From Pseudomonadota bacterium (lineage in GTDB: Bacteria; Desulfobacterota; Desulfovibrionia; Desulfovibrionales; Desulfovibrionaceae), in contig JAEXGX010000324.1 of the NCBI GenBank assembly GCA_023450535.1, forward strand, positions 1 to 30,869: a DNA stretch of 30,869 nt, in the 5' to 3' direction. Each line of letters starts with the position of its first letter. Within the stretch, counting starts at the first letter, position 1. The position numbers were made by a program, and so were the translations under genes. Below, one piece after another: positions 1 through 7,983 of the stretch. The notes below the pieces were generated by a model. The model ran no database searches. It saw only the letters and a list, made by a program, of their open reading frames with translations, and was not told where the DNA came from.

Positions 1-166
1 GGGCAGACATACCGTTCACATCGCGAATGGAGGCTTTGCGCGGGGCGGAAATGTCCCGCATGCGACTTAGATCCAGAGCAGATGAAGAACCTTTTCGCAG
101 TTGTTCGCCAACGGCAGAAGCCTCGCCGGACACGACCGGACGGGGCAGAGAAGAAGGGGGGGTCAT
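1..166 (-). CDS. 5' end of an unrecognised minus-strand gene running off the left edge
   Basis: An open frame reads leftward from ATG at 166-164 with no stop before the window edge (55 codons visible). An AAGGA Shine-Dalgarno sequence lies six bases upstream of this ATG on the minus strand, which decides the start. The visible N-terminus starts MTPPSSLPRPVVSGEASAVG, is rich in Ser, Pro and Ala, and has no signal peptide or membrane segment, so a cytoplasmic protein with a disordered N-terminus is likely. I do not recognise the family from this fragment. Codons 2-4 contain a run of seven C, directly after the start codon, where slippage would shift the whole frame. The gene diverges from the hybrid kinase to the right. 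Confidence 0.55.
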   Translation of the reverse strand, partial: MTPPSSLPRPVVSGEASAVGEQLRKGSSSALDLSRMRDISAPRKASIRDVNGMSA

Positions 167-858
167 GACAAATCCTTGCAGACGGTGGTGCGAGAAGGGG
201 GCAGGTTAATCCAGCAGAGGGGAGCTTGGCAAGCTTGTTTCCCTTCTTTCGTGAACGACATTGATTAAGCGCGAAGAAATCATTAATCTTTATATGGATG
301 ACGTTTTCTTTCACAGTACGTCGTCATTGTATTTATTGTCCGATGGCAGGAAACATTCCCTTTACACCGATTACAATGGTCCGTATTTTTAATAGAATTG
401 AAAGACAGACGCGACTTTTTACAAACCGGATCGCTGCTTCAGAAGAAGCCACCTGTATACCGTGGAAAAATTATGGAAAATTATGGATTGACAAGAGGAC
501 AAAGCCGGTGAAATCCTTCACCGCCACATTAACCTTAGTAGAGCAGTTTCAAAACGAAATTGTTCATGGAATCGGGCAGAGCGAGACTCTGCCGCGACAC
601 CCCATCATTACGGGATAGCCGCAATTCCTTTGCGGCGCGCCGCCAGAAGGGCATACAGGTATGAACGGCAGAACATGGCTCCGGCTTCAGGCGTGAAATT
701 TATGAGCCAAAATAGAAGGGTCCTGACTGGCAGATACTTTCAATCGCAACATGCTCTCATGGAAAACAGTCCGCGCGGCCCGGCCCGGCCCGCCGATGCG
801 GAATCGTCTGCAAACGGGGCCAGCTAAGGCTTGATACAAATTGGGGTGCGTTTTGCCA
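167..858. other. Gene-poor spacer between divergent genes
   Basis: No convincing gene is present. The first part is AT-rich and contains a short direct repeat (TTATGGAAAA then TTATGGATTG, 471-490). A 106-codon frame at 298-618 lacks a ribosome binding site and any recognisable family. From about 541 to 760 the spacer holds copy A of a dispersed repeat listed separately. A GGCCC pentamer is repeated three times near 777-791. Promoters for both flanking genes should lie here, but no clear -35/-10 pair was identified. Confidence 0.6.
541..760 (+). repeat. Dispersed intergenic repeat, copy A
   Basis: This is one of four diverged copies in the window. In order it has an imperfect palindrome at 541-565 (GAGCAGTTTC / GAAATTGTTC), GCGAGACTCTGCC at 581-593, CATACAGGTATGAACGGCAG at 652-671 (17 of 20 bases as in copy C), GTGAAATTTATGAGCC from 693, and CAGATACTTTCAATCG near 731-746 (14 of 16 as in copy B). 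It ends about 100 bases before the hybrid kinase start. Function unknown. Confidence 0.6.
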
Positions 859-3800
859 ATGAGGCGGAAAAAATTCTTTTTCTGGTTGCTTGCAGGATGT
901 TTTTCTATCCTGGCGCTGCTCTGGCTCACGTTGTTCGGCGAAGAGCGCCGTGACCTGGCAAAAACTCTTGCAGGCAAGGAACAACAGCTCCGTGTGCGCA
1001 ATATCTCCTCCGTCCTTGCGGAAAACATTACCGCCTCGGGCCGCGAAATCCGTTCTCTTGCGGCTTCCCCGTATATCACGGACACTCTTGCGCGCGACTC
1101 TTCCGGTGCGGATGCGGAGATACCGTCAAGTGAAGCTCTTGCCCGGCTGCACAAAGATCCGCTTTCTTCCCCGCAGCCGCACAATATGATGCTGCTCGAC
1201 CTGCAAGGCAAAATCCGTTTTTTTGCCAAAGGTATTTCACTTCTTGCTGAAAGCGACATGGCTGGTTGGCTGGAAGACATCGCGCGCCACGATACCGGTA
1301 CTTACGACGTGTTAGGACCTTACCGCTCCACTTCCGGAGAGCGTTTCATTGTCTTTTCCGCCCCGGTCTATACCAGAGACGGCCTCGCGGGCAGGTTGCT
1401 TGTCGCGAAAAATATTGTCGCGTGGGAAGAATTGCTACGCGGACGTTCTCTTCCCAAAAACGAAGATAGTTGCATCATCCTGAATACCGCAGGTTACGTT
1501 CTTATGGCCTTCGGCGATTCCCCGCGCATAGGAGAATCCACATTCTCCCCCTCGCTTAAGGAAATGGCGGACATGGGCGAAGGAACGTTCAGCTATGAAT
1601 GGCGAGGAAAAAAATGGTCCGGACGCTATGTCGCCCTTCCCAATACAGACTGGCTGGTTCTTGTCGCCCGCCCGGAATCGACACTGCAGGCCCCATTCAT
1701 GAAAAGCGCAATGGCGGCAATCGTTGTTCTGACCATTCTTCTGCTTGCAGCGTTCCTTGCCTGGGCACGCGAAGCCTGTCAACCGCGCCCGATCGAACAG
1801 GAAGCCTCCAAAGATTTGTCGATGCTGGTGCGCAAAGGGCTGAGGGAAGGCGTTCTGGAACTGGATGTGGCAGGGCGCGTTCTATGGGCCAACGAAAGTG
1901 CGCTGAAAATCCTGAACTGCCGAACAGAAAAAGAACTGCTCGGGCAGCTTATGTATGGCGCACCTTGCCATGATGCTGGCTTGCAAAATAAAAATCAGAC
2001 GAACGGTGAAACGAATCAAGATTTCGTCGAAACGGAAATTTGCCCTTTGTTGCAGAGCCTCAGTTCCGCAAGCCAACCTTCCGGAACGCTGTTGACCATC
2101 TGGCGCAAAGACGGCCTCCCCTTGCTGGCGACGCATGTTTTCCTGCCGCGCCTGCACGGCGGCAAGGCAAACGGCGGGTATTTCATTTTTCAGGAACTGT
2201 TCTCACTGCCCGCGAACCGGCGTTTGGCCCTCCTGCATACCTTCACCTCCATTCTCGATGCATGGGCGCTCTTTGACTCGGATCTCTGCCTTGTAGAAGC
2301 CAGCCCTTCCCTGTGCAAACTGTTTGAAGCAAGAGACTGTGAGGGATTGCGAGACATCCTCGCTCCCAAAATGTCGCAGGACTACAGAAACGAACCAGAC
2401 ACTCCCGCACTTGTTTACAACACGCTGAAAAAGGCAAAAAAACAGGGGCACGCCGCCTGCGAACTCGTACTCGGGCGCATTCCTGCTTCAGTTCTGCCTT
2501 CTTCCCTGCCCTACGGCACGGTCAACGGCGCGGGCCGGATGCTCTGCCAGGCCAAAGTGAAAAAAGAGTCCCTGGACGAAAAGGAATATTACCGCCTCAC
2601 GCTTGACTTTCCGGGGTTGCGCCGGGAACTCGACACCCAACGCAGTTTTGAGGAAAAGCTGCTTAAAAACATACTTGCCGTCAATCCATTGGGCGTCGTC
2701 GTGATCAGAGACGACAAGGTGATCTGGCTCAACCGAAAAGCCAAGGACATTATCAGACTGCGGGTGGGAGACAGCCCGGAACGGGCTTATGCCGACATCG
2801 GCATGCGCAAGATTGTGCGGGAGTGTCTGGAGCGTAACGGACGCATGGACGGTTGTACGCTGAAAGTTCAATCCCCTGCAGGTGAAACGCACGAGGCGCA
2901 TTTTGCGGCGCAAATGCTCCATTTTGCAGGCGGCGAGTACTGCGTGGTCTGGATAATGGACCTGAGCGAAAACAAGGAATTGCTTGCCGCATTGGAAGCC
3001 GCCCGCAGTGCGGCAGACTCGGCGGGGGCGTTCCAGAGCGAGTTCCTGGCCCGCCTGAATCACGAAATGCGCACCCCCCTGAATGCCATCATGGGTATGG
3101 GCTACCTTTTTTCACAAACCAGCATGACCGAACAGCAGCGCGGCTATATCAGCAAGCTGCAGCAAGGAGCGCAAACGCTGCTCGACATGATCAACCAGTT
3201 GCTGGACTTTTCTTCCGTCGCACAAGATGCTCTTGAACTGGAGGAAACCACGTTCCTGCTGCCTTCCCTGGTGGAAGGACTGAACTCCGCCAATACCTTC
3301 AAAGCGGAAAAAAAGAACCTTGAATTCGTGCTCCGCGTGGACCCGAACATCCCCGAAGCCCTGACGGGCGACCCCGTGCGTCTGGCCCAGGCCCTGCACT
3401 CACTGGTGGACAATGCCATCCGCTTCACCGACGAAGGCGAGGTGTACTTCGAAGCTCGCCTTGAACAGCCTTTGAATCCCGCCACGAATGAAGTGTTTAT
3501 TCATTTTGAAATTCGTGACACCGGAATGGGCATGACTCCGGAAACCCTTGCGCGCGGCTTCCAGCCATTCGGTCAGGGAGACGGCTCCAATACCCGTGAA
3601 CATGGGGGAGTGGGGCTGGGGCTTCCGCTTGCACAGCGTGTCTGCCGCCTTATGGGCGGAGAACTGAACGTTGAAAGCGAACAGGGCAAGGGCACCACCG
3701 TCTCCTGCGTACTGCGCCTGAAACGGGGAAACAGTACGCCCCACCATCTCTCCTCCTTGTGCGAAGCGGGAAGCACCCGGGTACTCGTGGCGGACGATAA

Positions 3801-5367
3801 CGCTTCTTCCCGGGCCGTACTGCGTGAACAACTTGAATTTCTTGGTTTCAGTGTGACGACAGCAGCGTCCGGCGGCGAAGCGCTGGATGCGCTGCGAAAA
3901 TTCACCGCCGCAGACGCAACGCCCGATCTGTTCATAGTGGATTGGCACATGCCCGGCATGAGTGGGCTGGAATGTGTATGCCGGGCAGAAGGCATTTTGC
4001 CCGCCACCTGCACCATGCCAATGGTGTTGATGGTTGGTCAGACCCGCAGGCCGGATGAGGAAGAGCTCACCCGCGCAGGAATTGCCGCCTGCCTGGTCAA
4101 GCCCTTTTCCCCGCCCGCGCTGAGGGAAACCCTGGCCCCCCTGCTGTTGCGAAAATCCCCAAAGGAAACTCCGGTCCCACTACACGTTCTGCTGGTGGAG
4201 GATAATGAAATTAACCAGGAAATCGCCTTGTCACTGCTGAGGGAACAGGGCGTGAACATTGATGTGGCGCACAATGGCCTGGAAGCGGTGGACATGGTTC
4301 GCGAGGCAGGCATGGGAGCGTATGCTCTGGTGCTCATGGACGTTCAGATGCCGGTCATGGACGGACTGGAAGCAACGTCCCGCATACGCGGCATGGGCTA
4401 CACTTTTTCCGACTTGCCCATCGTCGCCATGACCGCGCAAGGGCAGGAAGAAGACAAACGCCAATGTTTCGCCGCCGGCATGAACGACCACATGATCAAG
4501 CCGCTTGATCCGGAACGTTTAAACGCTGTCCTGCTCCGCTGGATCGGCGTGAGTGCAAACAAGCCCAAACCATTCCACGGCAGACAGAACGGCGTGGTAT
4601 TCGAAAAACGCGCTTCAGATCTGGTTTCCGCTGCCATGCAGGCTATCGCGTCCGAGCATAAAACCTCCGGCGTGCTGATTCCTGCAACGGGTCTGGAAAA
4701 CGTGGGAGGCAATGAATCGCTGTATATCAAGCTATTGCGCAAATTTTTCGACTCCTACGCGCACCTGGACAAAGATATCGACACCGCTTTGCGGCAAGGC
4801 GATACGGAACTGGCCATCCGTCTGGCGCATACGGTCAAAAGCGTTTCGGCCAGTCTGGGGCTGGCCGACTTTTCAAGCATTTCGGCTGAAGTGGAAAGAG
4901 AGCTGAAGGCCGGAGCGCTGGACGACACCATGAGCGCCGCCTTTAGCGCCGGCCTGCATGAAAGCCTGCGCGCAGTAGAGGAATTCCTGACCATCCGCGA
5001 CATAAAGTCCGCTCTTGCCGCACAAAGATCGGCGTCCGAAACTTCCAGCGAAGATAATGTTCTCGGAGCGGAAAATAATCACCCTGCCCCGCTTCGAGCC
5101 CGTCATGCCATTGCGCTGGTCCAGGAAATTCTGGACAATCTGGAACTGGACTGGGGGGTGATCATGAATAACATGGATGAACTGGAGCGGATGATAAACG
5201 GAAGCGCCTATGAAACGCAGATGAGCGCCCTGAGCCATGCCGCGGAAAACTTCGATGTCCCCCAGACGCGCACGGCCGCGCAACATCTTCTGGCAGAGCT
5301 GGAATTTCTGGCGAAGCAGGATGAACCGGCTTCTTCCGCACCGGAAGAGCACAATGAACAGAAATGA
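859..5367 (+). CDS. Hybrid sensor histidine kinase (dCache-like sensor, PAS, HisKA, HATPase, two REC, HPt)
   Basis: This is an inner-membrane multistep phosphorelay kinase of 1502 residues. Transmembrane segments at about 5-27 and 281-304 enclose a periplasmic dCache-like sensor. PAS-like segments follow at about 325-440 and 595-700. The HisKA dimerisation helix carries phospho-His735 (FLARLNHEMRTPLN). The ATPase has the N box (LVDNAIRF), G1 (DTGMGM) and G2 (GVGLGL). Two receivers follow, with Asp1028 (IVDWHMPGMSG) and Asp1161 (LMDVQMPVMDG). A histidine phosphotransfer domain carries His1324 (AHTVKSVSASLG), and a helical tail of about 120 residues ends the protein. ATG 859 is preferred over an in-frame TTG at 841; the ribosome binding site is weak (GGGGTG). 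No stand-alone response regulator is adjacent, so the output partner is unknown. It may be cotranscribed with the DinB-like gene 80 bases downstream. Confidence 0.95.
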   Translation: MRRKKFFFWLLAGCFSILALLWLTLFGEERRDLAKTLAGKEQQLRVRNISSVLAENITASGREIRSLAASPYITDTLARDSSGADAEIPSSEALARLHKDPLSSPQPHNMMLLDLQGKIRFFAKGISLLAESDMAGWLEDIARHDTGTYDVLGPYRSTSGERFIVFSAPVYTRDGLAGRLLVAKNIVAWEELLRGRSLPKNEDSCIILNTAGYVLMAFGDSPRIGESTFSPSLKEMADMGEGTFSYEWRGKKWSGRYVALPNTDWLVLVARPESTLQAPFMKSAMAAIVVLTILLLAAFLAWAREACQPRPIEQEASKDLSMLVRKGLREGVLELDVAGRVLWANESALKILNCRTEKELLGQLMYGAPCHDAGLQNKNQTNGETNQDFVETEICPLLQSLSSASQPSGTLLTIWRKDGLPLLATHVFLPRLHGGKANGGYFIFQELFSLPANRRLALLHTFTSILDAWALFDSDLCLVEASPSLCKLFEARDCEGLRDILAPKMSQDYRNEPDTPALVYNTLKKAKKQGHAACELVLGRIPASVLPSSLPYGTVNGAGRMLCQAKVKKESLDEKEYYRLTLDFPGLRRELDTQRSFEEKLLKNILAVNPLGVVVIRDDKVIWLNRKAKDIIRLRVGDSPERAYADIGMRKIVRECLERNGRMDGCTLKVQSPAGETHEAHFAAQMLHFAGGEYCVVWIMDLSENKELLAALEAARSAADSAGAFQSEFLARLNHEMRTPLNAIMGMGYLFSQTSMTEQQRGYISKLQQGAQTLLDMINQLLDFSSVAQDALELEETTFLLPSLVEGLNSANTFKAEKKNLEFVLRVDPNIPEALTGDPVRLAQALHSLVDNAIRFTDEGEVYFEARLEQPLNPATNEVFIHFEIRDTGMGMTPETLARGFQPFGQGDGSNTREHGGVGLGLPLAQRVCRLMGGELNVESEQGKGTTVSCVLRLKRGNSTPHHLSSLCEAGSTRVLVADDNASSRAVLREQLEFLGFSVTTAASGGEALDALRKFTAADATPDLFIVDWHMPGMSGLECVCRAEGILPATCTMPMVLMVGQTRRPDEEELTRAGIAACLVKPFSPPALRETLAPLLLRKSPKETPVPLHVLLVEDNEINQEIALSLLREQGVNIDVAHNGLEAVDMVREAGMGAYALVLMDVQMPVMDGLEATSRIRGMGYTFSDLPIVAMTAQGQEEDKRQCFAAGMNDHMIKPLDPERLNAVLLRWIGVSANKPKPFHGRQNGVVFEKRASDLVSAAMQAIASEHKTSGVLIPATGLENVGGNESLYIKLLRKFFDSYAHLDKDIDTALRQGDTELAIRLAHTVKSVSASLGLADFSSISAEVERELKAGALDDTMSAAFSAGLHESLRAVEEFLTIRDIKSALAAQRSASETSSEDNVLGAENNHPAPLRARHAIALVQEILDNLELDWGVIMNNMDELERMINGSAYETQMSALSHAAENFDVPQTRTAAQHLLAELEFLAKQDEPASSAPEEHNEQK

Positions 5368-5447
5368 GACAGTTGTCGTGGCGGCCGAATGGGCCGGAGA
5401 CGTCGCATTCAACGATTTTGTGCCCCTTATAACGCAAGGAGTTTTCC

Positions 5448-5921
5448 ATGTCCCGAGAGATCACCATGGCAGCCTGCCAACCCTTTGAAAATGCCTATCA
5501 ACTGCTGAGCCGCTACATCGATGTCTGCCCGGAAGATATCTGGAAAGAAACTAACGGAGGCTGGCCCATATGGCAACAAATCTGCCATACGATCAGCGCG
5601 CTGCACTTCTTTACCGGATCTTCCGCTACGGATTTTCCCTGCGCGCCGGAGGAGTGCATGCTTTCCCGCATTTCTACAGCTCCCGCACCGGATAAAGCTC
5701 TGGTGAAAGCTCTTGCGGAAAAAGCCAAAGCCGCAACGGATACCTATGTCACCGGGCTTGACGACACCGCACTCCCTAAGCCCAACAAACACGTTTCCTC
5801 CGCGCTGGGCCGCCCGGTGAGCCATGTCGCCACCCTTGGCATGCTGGCGTCTCATACCCTGTATCACGTAGGCAGTTGCGACGCCGCCTTGCGGGATCAC
5901 GGCCTGCCCGGCGTATTTTAA
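5448..5921 (+). CDS. DinB-like family protein
   Basis: The 157-residue protein resembles the DinB/YfiT superfamily of four-helix proteins that bind a divalent metal through three histidines. Candidate ligands are in the helix CHTISALHFF (about residues 46-55) and in SHTLYHVGSCDAAL near the C-terminus, where the HxxxH spacing is typical. Some family members are thiol-S-transferases and many have no known reaction, so no substrate is assigned. The start is set by AAGGAG seven bases before ATG 5448. The gene lies 80 bases after the hybrid kinase on the same strand and is closed by a strong terminator, so it could be the last gene of that transcript. Confidence 0.75.
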   Translation: MSREITMAACQPFENAYQLLSRYIDVCPEDIWKETNGGWPIWQQICHTISALHFFTGSSATDFPCAPEECMLSRISTAPAPDKALVKALAEKAKAATDTYVTGLDDTALPKPNKHVSSALGRPVSHVATLGMLASHTLYHVGSCDAALRDHGLPGVF

Positions 5922-5956
5922 ACCGCACAGCCGCACAGCGAAAAATGCCTGTTCCC

Positions 5957-6000
5957 CCGGGGCTGCCGACAAAATCGGCAGCCCCGGATTATTTTTTATT
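5957..6000 (+). terminator. Rho-independent terminator after the DinB-like gene
   Basis: A perfect 13-bp stem (CCGGGGCTGCCGA at 5957-5969, complement at 5975-5987) with loop CAAAA is followed by ATTATTTTTTATT. Confidence 0.9.
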
Positions 6001-6009
6001 AACATCATG

Positions 6010-6037
6010 TTGACTAGGAAAAAGGCTGTATTATTTA
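6010..6037 (+). promoter_or_regulatory. Candidate promoter of the small heat-shock gene
   Basis: TTGACT at 6010-6015 is followed after 16 bases by TATTTA at 6032-6037, about 34 bases before the heat-shock start. It resembles a housekeeping (sigma-70 type) promoter. No convincing heat-shock sigma-32 or CIRCE element was seen. Confidence 0.5.
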
Positions 6038-6070
6038 TAGGCTACAAAATTTTTCCACATAGGAGGATAT

Positions 6071-6661
6071 ATGAACACCCCTCGTATTATCTCTCGTAAT
6101 TGGCCCCATTGGGGCGGTTCCCATAATGCCCCTGCTGCACGTCACGCCAGCGCTTCGCCCATGACACAGCTTCATGATGAAATCGATCGCCTGTTCAACG
6201 GTATGTTTACAGGGCTGATTGATCCCTGGGACAATTTCTACACAGACATGTTGCCCGCATCCTCGCGTCAGGCACTGGCCGACGTAACTATCAGTCCCCG
6301 CGTGGAGCTGACCAGCGATGACAAGGCCTATACACTCACGGCCGAACTGCCGGGCGTGGACCCCGCCGATGTGAAACTGGAAGTGCATGACAACACGCTT
6401 TTTCTGCGCGGTGAAAAGAAGCGTGAAAGCGCAGCAGCCCCGACCGAGGCCCAAAAGGACGGCGGGGAAGCAAAAGACGGACGCCGCCTCCATGTCACCG
6501 AACGCGCCTATGGTTCCTTTGAACGGGCTATGTCCCTGCCCGATGACGCAAATGCAGAAGCCATCAGTGCCTGTCACAAGGACGGCGTGTTAACAGTGGT
6601 GATTCCCCGCAAAGCGGAGGAAAGCCCCAAAACCCGCACCATTGAAGTGACCCGGGCCTGA
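6071..6661 (+). CDS. Hsp20 / small heat-shock protein (alpha-crystallin family)
   Basis: The 196-residue protein is a cytoplasmic ATP-independent holdase chaperone. The N-terminal arm (to about residue 74) includes a helix typical of the family (MTQLHDEIDRLFNGMF). The alpha-crystallin domain runs from VTISPRVELTSDDKAY to about residue 185 and includes the signatures LTAELPGVDPADVKLEV and HKDGVLTVVIPRK. A charged Glu/Lys/Asp-rich loop of about 25 residues sits between the domain's strands, longer than in many homologues. The C-terminal I-x-I motif is not clear. AGGAGG five bases before the ATG fixes the start. The gene is monocistronic, between its own promoter-like sequence and a strong terminator. 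Confidence 0.92.
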   Translation: MNTPRIISRNWPHWGGSHNAPAARHASASPMTQLHDEIDRLFNGMFTGLIDPWDNFYTDMLPASSRQALADVTISPRVELTSDDKAYTLTAELPGVDPADVKLEVHDNTLFLRGEKKRESAAAPTEAQKDGGEAKDGRRLHVTERAYGSFERAMSLPDDANAEAISACHKDGVLTVVIPRKAEESPKTRTIEVTRA

Positions 6662-6717
6662 TTCCCTCTTCCGCCTCCCCCATCCGCGCTCCGGTCCCTC
6701 TCCCTCCTCCGGGGCGT

Positions 6718-6751
6718 AGTCCCCATCCCCTAGCAGGGATGGGGACTTTTT
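6718..6751 (+). terminator. Rho-independent terminator after the Hsp20 gene
   Basis: Twelve-base arms AGTCCCCATCCC and GGGATGGGGACT with loop CTAGCA are followed by TTTTTATATT. It may also serve the convergent minus-strand gene ending at 6801. Confidence 0.9.
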
Positions 6752-6800
6752 ATATTCGTCGCACCCCATTATTTCCGGGTTATTTCAGTGCAGTGCGACA

Positions 6801-7289
6801 TCAGCAATATGTCTGAGGGCAGGCCTTTGGGCATACGTGTGGACAGACCAATGGACAGGCAGGCCGGATCACGCGGGAAACTTCGCGCCCACCAGAGAAA
6901 AAATCCGGACGCGTCTCAAGCAGTACAAGGTACATACGACAGCCTACGGCATAGGGGGGAAGCAGGGTCAACCACTCTTCTTCCCGGCTGGAAAATTCCC
7001 TTCCCGCAAGGGGGCGACATTCCGCACACAGAAGGCCATCACACCGGATTTCGGCATGCAGAAAAGGATCTTCACGTAAGGCGAGCATCTGTTCCAGCGT
7101 GACGCGACGTGTGTCAATGAACGCCTCCATGGCCCTCTCCAGGGCTTCACCTTCCAGACCCGCCTCTTCCATAAGCATCCACGCGGCCTCTCCGCCAACC
7201 CGGCGGTAAAAGGGATGTGCTTCGCGCATAAGTTTGCGCTCCCCAGGAGAGAATGACTTCAGCGCGGCGTTTTCAGGGAAGCAATTCAT
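6801..7289 (-). CDS. Unrecognised small protein with a CP-x-x cysteine tail
   Basis: A 162-residue cytoplasmic protein starts at ATG 7289, with AGGAT about six bases upstream; an in-frame start 12 codons earlier is less likely. The first 130 residues look like a genuine soluble helical domain (phrases such as SFSPGERKLMREAHPFYRR and EALERAMEAFIDTRR), with a Cys pair in CDGLLCAEC. The end is unusual: ACPLVCPHVCPKACPQTYC, five cysteines at four- or five-residue spacing, most followed by Pro. This could bind metal or Fe-S, or could be a tail produced by small repeats in the DNA. I do not recognise the family. It is convergent with the Hsp20 gene and divergent from the ybaK-like gene. Confidence 0.6.
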   Translation of the reverse strand: MNCFPENAALKSFSPGERKLMREAHPFYRRVGGEAAWMLMEEAGLEGEALERAMEAFIDTRRVTLEQMLALREDPFLHAEIRCDGLLCAECRPLAGREFSSREEEWLTLLPPYAVGCRMYLVLLETRPDFFSGGREVSRVIRPACPLVCPHVCPKACPQTYC

Positions 7290-7487
7290 GGCATCATCCT
7301 GCCGGGAGGCGGGCCGGATTGTCAAGAATCCGCAGAAAAGTTCCCGAAACTACCCCCTTCCCGAGTCTTGCCGCGCTCCGCCGGATTCCGTATGCTTTCC
7401 CGCTGGGCCGCTCTTTCTGAAAAAGAGAAAAAACGCCGCAAAACACAAACCTCCCCAAAGGGGGAGTATACCACTGCGGGAGCATAC

Positions 7488-7964
7488 ATGAGCGTCGAAG
7501 CTGTCCGTGAATTTTTGAAAGAAAAAGGCCTGGAATCGGCCTATCGTGAATTTTCCTCTTCCAGCGCGACTGTAGCCCTCGCCGCCGCCGTGCTGGGCTG
7601 CGAAGAAGGCCGCATCGCCAAAACCCTGAGCCTGATGACCAAATCCGGCCCCATTGTCATCGTGGTCATGGGCGTGGCCCGCCTGGATAACCGCAAGTTC
7701 AAGGAACGTTTTGGGGAAAAGGCCGTATTCATCAAACCGGATGAATTGGAGAATGCTATTGGCCACCCCATGGGCGGCTGCTGCCCCTTCGCGCTCAAGC
7801 CCGGCGTACGCGTTTACCTCGACGCCAGCCTGCGCGCCTTTGATCCCGTCTACCCGGCCGCAGGCGCACCCAACAACGCCGCAGAGCTGACCTTGGCCCA
7901 ACTGGAAGAAATCACGGACGGCGAATGGATCGACGTATGCAAAGACGACGTGTGCTCAGAATAA
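7488..7964 (+). CDS. ybaK: YbaK/EbsC-family aminoacyl-tRNA deacylase
   Basis: The 158-residue protein matches the YbaK/ProX trans-editing family, which hydrolyses mischarged tRNA such as Cys-tRNA(Pro) or Ala-tRNA(Pro). Recognisable features are the N-terminal helix (SVEAVREFLKEKGLE), the segment EGRIAKTLSLM with the conserved lysine, the strand PIVIVVMGVARLDNRK, and the region AIGHPMGGCCPFALKPGVRVYLD, which corresponds to the family's G-x-x-P-G-G substrate loop. ATG 7488 is chosen because GGGAG lies just upstream and homologues begin about here; the frame stays open 40 codons further upstream. Exact tRNA specificity cannot be read from the sequence. sbcD starts 19 bases after its stop. Confidence 0.85.
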   Translation: MSVEAVREFLKEKGLESAYREFSSSSATVALAAAVLGCEEGRIAKTLSLMTKSGPIVIVVMGVARLDNRKFKERFGEKAVFIKPDELENAIGHPMGGCCPFALKPGVRVYLDASLRAFDPVYPAAGAPNNAAELTLAQLEEITDGEWIDVCKDDVCSE

Positions 7965-7983
7965 TGCTCCCCCCTTTCCTCTC

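Noticed and set aside
298..618. 106-codon plus-strand frame in the left spacer
   Set aside because: No ribosome binding site, overlaps repeat copy A, residues not protein-like.
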